A stretch of 64,000 nucleotides of DNA from Cryptomeria japonica (lineage: Eukaryota; Streptophyta; Pinopsida; Cupressales; Cupressaceae), in NCBI RefSeq assembly GCF_030272615.1, contig NC_081408.1, forward strand, positions 621,858,476-621,922,475, written 5' to 3'. Below, piece by piece: positions 63,370-64,000 of this stretch. A program made the translations under genes and the position numbers. Position 1 is the first letter of the stretch. Every line of letters begins with the position of its first letter. Under the pieces are notes generated by a model that saw nothing but the letters and a program-made list of their open reading frames with translations, was not told the DNA's origin and did not search any database.

Positions 63370-63850
63370 GACCAATAGAATTAGGAGTAGGTTTGAGAAA
63401 TCGGGTGTGGCATAAATTTTTGGGAGCCAAGATAGTTTGGAAATTCTATAACGATTCTCATTTAAAATGGACTAGATTCTTAAAGAGTAAATACTTAGAA
63501 TATATGAGTTTGAAAGTTTCTTCAGGATTCAAAACCCACCAAATGGATCAAGGATTCAAAACTTTATAAGAAAATGAAGATAACTGATCACATAATAGTT
63601 ATTTTGGGATGTGGTAGATGGAAGAAGGGCACTTTTCTAGTTAGACTCTTGGGGAGGATATGTAGCTATAGACAAAATTATGGAAGCCAATAACATTAGG
63701 GAAGTGTGTTAAAGAAATTGGGGAATTCATGTTAGAGATTACATTGGATTTCTTCATAGTGATCCCTCATTGGGATGGAGATGGAGGAAGCTTGAGAGTC
63801 TCCCTGTCAGGAGAGAAGATATTTTTTAACTTAAGGAGATTTTTAAAAAT
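63370..63850 (+). pseudogene. LINE ORF2 C-terminal remnant
   Basis: The frame near 63370-63564 reads ELGVGLRN, LGAKIVWKFYNDSHLKW and TRFLKSKYL, matching the GGLGIRN...LGAKLLWK...W...KYL region after the reverse transcriptase core of plant LINEs. Further on DSWGGYVAIDKIMEANNIRE and WGIHVRDYI resemble the DSWxGxPxI region before the zf-RVT domain. Stops and frame changes show decay. Confidence 0.6.
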
Positions 63851-64000
63851 AGATCAATCTTAGTACGAAATGGATCAAATATTCTGATTTTCAAAAGACT
63901 AATATTTTGACTTAGTCGTGTTGGATAAAATGTGTTTGCCAAAGGCTGGTATCTTCACTGGGTTAACCCTTCAAGGAAGGGTTTTAACTGCAGATTGGTT

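Noticed and set aside
1-64000. CRISPR arrays, operons, bacterial promoters or phage genes
   Set aside because: Spliced exons, LTR retroelements and hAT transposons show that this is plant nuclear DNA. No regularly spaced identical repeats with unique spacers exist.

Overview
The window looks like nuclear DNA from a seed plant with a very large, transposon-rich genome. A gymnosperm such as a conifer is the best guess, from intron sizes and repeat load; the species cannot be named from sequence alone. The only ordinary gene is the 3' part of a callose synthase (glucan synthase-like, GT48) on the + strand. Sixteen exons at 81-50673 join, with GT/AG splice sites and compatible phases throughout, into 1929 coding bases (642 residues plus stop). 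A polyadenylation signal follows at 50717-50722. The 5' two thirds of the gene lie upstream of the window. The protein order is: end of the cytoplasmic catalytic region, then the C-terminal membrane domain. Wording resembles the GSL8/GSL10 branch, which is an inference.

Four introns are huge: 201-7216 (7.0 kb), 7779-21134 (13.4 kb), 22126-36882 (14.8 kb) and 37693-47368 (9.7 kb). They are packed with mobile elements. Intron 1 holds a decayed Ty3-like LTR with a gag remnant (4148-6890). Intron 4 holds a hairpin-bearing hAT-like element (8624-9216), a decayed hAT transposase (10130-12635) split by a small TRIM-type LTR element (10820-12466, TSD caagg), and a complete but dead Ty3/gypsy chromovirus on the minus strand (13259-20663, equal 1196-bp LTRs, TSD actct). 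The 14.8-kb intron holds more hAT-like copies (23388-23880, 30504-32080, 34530-36297), a long non-coding retroelement-like stretch and a copia solo LTR (34635-35926). The 9.7-kb intron holds a self-nested pair of hAT-like elements (38406-39815 with 38525-39283 inside), two other hAT-like non-autonomous elements (40414-41252 and 45821-46467), a hAT transposase terminal-exon remnant and a tRNA-derived SINE.

The most notable signal is a dispersed family with terminal inverted repeats CTAAGTTACCGG. Three copies show 8-bp target duplications, and four carry an internal GC-rich hairpin. Several copies also carry AC or AT microsatellites just inside their ends. I count seven or eight copies in the window, nearly all inside introns of this one gene.

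Downstream of the gene (50723-64000) there is no recognisable host gene. The region has an LTR element with an unrecognised acidic ORF (54862-57436), two 5' halves of Ty1/copia elements joined face to face near 60480 (57437-63068), and a LINE reverse-transcriptase C-terminal remnant at the right edge. In the retroelements, many stops look like CAG to TAG or TGG to TAG/TGA changes, as expected from decay of methylated cytosines.
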